This document shows positions 62,537 to 64,000 of a stretch of DNA of 64,000 nt, piece after piece (position 1 is the first letter of the stretch; each line of letters opens with the position of its first letter). Below the pieces are notes generated by a model that worked only from the letters and a program-made list of their open reading frames with translations, was not told where the DNA came from and searched no databases. The translations under genes were made by a program, and so were the position numbers. Source of the DNA: Phoenix dactylifera (Eukaryota; Streptophyta; Magnoliopsida; Arecales; Arecaceae); the NCBI RefSeq assembly GCF_009389715.1, contig NW_024067666.1, forward strand, positions 3,203,001 through 3,267,000. Direction: 5' to 3'.

Positions 62537-64000
62537 GAAATATCTAGGTGAAAAGCAAAGTATTATTCACAAATTTGGAAATTCAAACAGAAGATAGTGA
62601 GGAAGATAAGATACTTGATACAAGCATGCACGACTGTCAGGAATGAATGACGAACAATCATGTGTTTCAGATCCTGTTCAAGTTCCTCGATAACACTTTG
62701 TGTCGGCTTTCGGAGCAATGGAAGTACAGCATCAATCACAAATATTATACTCTCAAGCAACTGAGCAATTGATTTATTATCCACCTACACATGAGAATGA
62801 GAGGTCAACTGAAATTTCAGTGCAGATAAAGTTAATCAGTATTCATTTTCTCCTCAAGTGATTGTAAACATTTGTATTACCAAAAGAATATCATGAGATT
62901 AAATATCCATTACCATAAAAGAAAATGCAGTTAAGAAAGTAAGCATGCATGTGCATTCAAATTATGCGTGATTATTGATACTTGTCTTTCTGTTGTATGA
63001 CTATGGAACGATTGTGGAATCCAAAACAACTTAATAAAAATTCTTTAGTGCAATTTTTTATCAAATATATAATGAACTACAAGAACATGGGTGCATTGTC
63101 ACAATGTAAATCTCAGCCTCAGTTGTTGCAAGCTCCAAATCCAGAAAAAAAAGACAAGGCTTTGTTGAGGCGGCACAACTTGAAATCCTGTTGGAGAACC
63201 TCTGCCTATTCTTCTGCTATCTTCCTTTCTGCACCTCTACATGCTAATCTCCTAAACCTACTTGTTTGTGCAGCACATTTCATTAATTCTGTCCTCTCAT
63301 TCATCCTCCCTCTCAAATGATTGAGAAAAGAAGCTAATTAAACTGCTTGGACATCCAATCCTCCTCCATAAGTTTTCTTCTTAGTCCTCTTCCAACTATC
63401 TCTTTACTTTTGTCTCACATTGTTTTCGTCCACCCTTCTAGACCCCCTGCTCTTATTTCTCCTAATCTGCCTCATCAATGCTTCAATGATAACCTCTCAT
63501 TTCCCTTGCAGTTTTTACTTGAGAACATTATTCCCTCAACCTGAACAACTTGTATATCAGGTGCTTAGTTGATATAATCATTCTTGATTTCTAACTAATC
63601 ATTCATGGCCTCTCTTAAAAAGCATTAGAAAATGCAGTGCTCTATTGCCAAACATGGGCAACAAGGGCAGCATAAATGTTGAGGTCAGAAAAAAGTGCTG
63701 CTGATATAAAGATGTGTCATTCAAATTGTAAATTCATATCAATTTTCAATGGACGCTTAACAAACATTCATGAGCATTTTCATTATATAATGTTGGTAAT
63801 CACAATAAGTTGCTTTCAGGGCTCTCAAAGTCAATAAAATCTAAAACTGATTACCAATAAACCTCTGTGATAGTCACATTGATTGACCCTGAGAAGATCA
63901 ACAAGTACAACTGTAATTACCTGGTTCTTTAGGTATGGTTGCAGAGTGACAACAAACTGAGATGGATCTGTAGCTGGTGCACAGAGGGTCGGATCTACAA
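52155..64000 (-). CDS. SCC2: cohesin loader SCC2/NIPBL homologue, C-terminal part (gene continues past window)
   Basis: SCC2 with SCC4 loads cohesin rings onto chromatin in the nucleus. Twelve exons are visible: 64000-63921 (partial), 62784-62615, 60619-60511, 55206-55045, 54961-54857, 54785-54552, 54353-54220, 54134-53868, 53783-53489, 53137-53045, 52932-52807 and 52391-52155. They join in one frame of 669 residues to a TAA. Family blocks in order: [134 protein letters not shown] and VEKYQEFKRLL. These are the HEAT-repeat C-terminal half with the Nipped-B C-terminal domain. The tail is acidic ([14 protein letters not shown]) then basic. One intron has a GC donor, and the intron 60510-55207 carries a hAT transposon. 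The reading frame looks intact. Confidence 0.95.
54354..54551 (-). other. GC-AG intron of SCC2
   Basis: The exon ending in SALK at 54552 is followed by GCAAGA, not GT, and the next exon begins at 54353 after TTTGCAG with IVEIVLRQG. Protein continuity fixes both borders, and AAG/GCAAG fits the GC-AG donor consensus. No GT nearby keeps the frame and the conserved residues. Confidence 0.85.
55380..55387. repeat. hAT target-site duplication, left
   Basis: GCCAAGGC, identical to 58685-58692. Eight bases is the normal hAT duplication length. Confidence 0.97.
55388..55640. repeat. left subterminal GC-rich array of the hAT element
   Basis: GGGCCGTGCC and its complement GGCACGGCCC occur repeatedly in both orientations, for example near 55404, 55454, 55486 and 55580. 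These sites probably bind the transposase BED finger, as subterminal motifs do in Ac and related elements; that role is inferred. Confidence 0.85.
55750..55758 (+). promoter_or_regulatory. TATA box of the hAT transposase gene
   Basis: TATAAATAG lies about 300 bases upstream of the transposase ATG, just after the GC-rich array. A short leader intron could end at the CAATTTAG immediately before the ATG. Confidence 0.6.
56058..58085 (+). pseudogene. hAT transposase with one in-frame TGA
   Basis: The product cuts and reinserts the element. From the ATG at 56058 a single frame runs to the stop at 58085, broken only by TGA at 56241-56243. Before it lies an acidic/serine-rich leader and the start of a BED zinc finger ([12 protein letters not shown]). 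After it come CKKC and [10 protein letters not shown], the finger's zinc ligands. Counting from the next ATG (56334, 583 residues), the catalytic Asp is in SDIWS (D104), the second Asp in FDNASNN (D171), CACH at 200-203, and RWNSTYSM near 261. The hATC dimerisation region lies at about 490-556, with ASESAFS giving the third acidic residue (E524). The stop splits the BED finger from itself, so only readthrough or a downstream start could give protein, and the latter would lack the finger. Otherwise the frame is intact. Confidence 0.92.
58395..58684. repeat. right subterminal GC-rich array of the hAT element
   Basis: GGGCCGTGCC variants in both orientations, for example near 58462, 58496, 58527, 58581 and 58619. 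The motif density matches the left array, giving the element nearly symmetric ends. Confidence 0.85.
58685..58692. repeat. hAT target-site duplication, right
   Basis: GCCAAGGC, an exact copy of 55380-55387. Confidence 0.97.
58693..60510 (-). other. SCC2 intron, part outside the hAT element
   Basis: AT-rich intronic DNA with a GA-rich run near 60253-60282. No coding segment recognised. Confidence 0.5.
60620..62614 (-). other. SCC2 intron
   Basis: AT-rich sequence with a (GA)n microsatellite near 62497-62526. No coding segment recognised. Confidence 0.5.
62497..62526. repeat. (GA)n microsatellite
   Basis: About fifteen AG units inside an SCC2 intron, near the exon border at 62615. Confidence 0.9.
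62785..63920 (-). other. SCC2 intron
   Basis: Intronic DNA between the last two visible SCC2 exons. A pyrimidine-rich stretch near 63340-63540 carries open frames without recognisable domains. Confidence 0.5.

Noticed and set aside
62982-63320. 112-residue open frame in an SCC2 intron
   Set aside because: No recognisable motif, opposite strand to the host gene, and composition like the surrounding intron.

Overview
This is nuclear DNA from a flowering plant: split genes with GT-AG introns, typical plant families, AT-rich intergenic space and many transposable-element relics. The GC-rich first exon of the WRKY gene, the tRNA-iMet-primed TRIM elements and the general style of the repeats suggest a non-grass monocot, perhaps a palm; the taxon is inference, not something read directly.

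Layout, left to right. A LINE RNase H relic (about 0.74-0.96 kb) precedes a SNAP33-type Qb+Qc SNARE gene on the minus strand (coding exons 1455-4898, promoter near 6.9 kb). A second relic of the same LINE family lies at 8.8-9.2 kb and a TRIM retroelement at 12.2-12.6 kb. A WRKY57-like group IIc WRKY gene (plus strand, three exons, 15152-18739) follows. A broken matrin/U1-type zinc-finger gene occupies 22.9-28.3 kb on the minus strand; its large intron holds foldback repeat DNA. The stretch 28.5-34.5 kb carries no convincing intact gene, only a minisatellite, a Mutator transposase relic and a second TRIM. A single-exon, four-finger C2H2 repressor with an EAR motif (ZAT4/ZAT9 type) is at 34840-36327, minus strand. 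A DEAH-box helicase fragment lies near 41.45-41.85 kb. UDP-glucose 6-dehydrogenase (43646-45091, minus strand) has a leader intron, and a six-unit tandem array of about 160-bp repeats sits just upstream of its promoter.

The right end (52155-64000, minus strand) is the C-terminal 669 residues of the cohesin loader SCC2/NIPBL in twelve exons; the gene runs off the window. One SCC2 intron (55207-60510) contains a complete 3297-bp hAT transposon in antisense orientation, with a perfect 8-bp target duplication, matching ends, very GC-rich subterminal arrays and a transposase frame broken by a single in-frame TGA. Another SCC2 intron is of the rare GC-AG type.

The genes do not form one pathway: membrane fusion (SNAP33), stress transcription (WRKY57, ZAT), wall-sugar precursor synthesis (UGDH) and chromosome cohesion (SCC2) simply sit next to each other. 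I found no previously unknown coding system. The most notable items are the near-intact hAT element inside SCC2, the 160-bp array beside the UGDH promoter, the perfect 14-bp hairpin in WRKY intron 1 and the multiply broken zinc-finger gene. All exon boundaries were read by eye from splice consensus, reading-frame continuity and remembered family sequences; no alignment was run.
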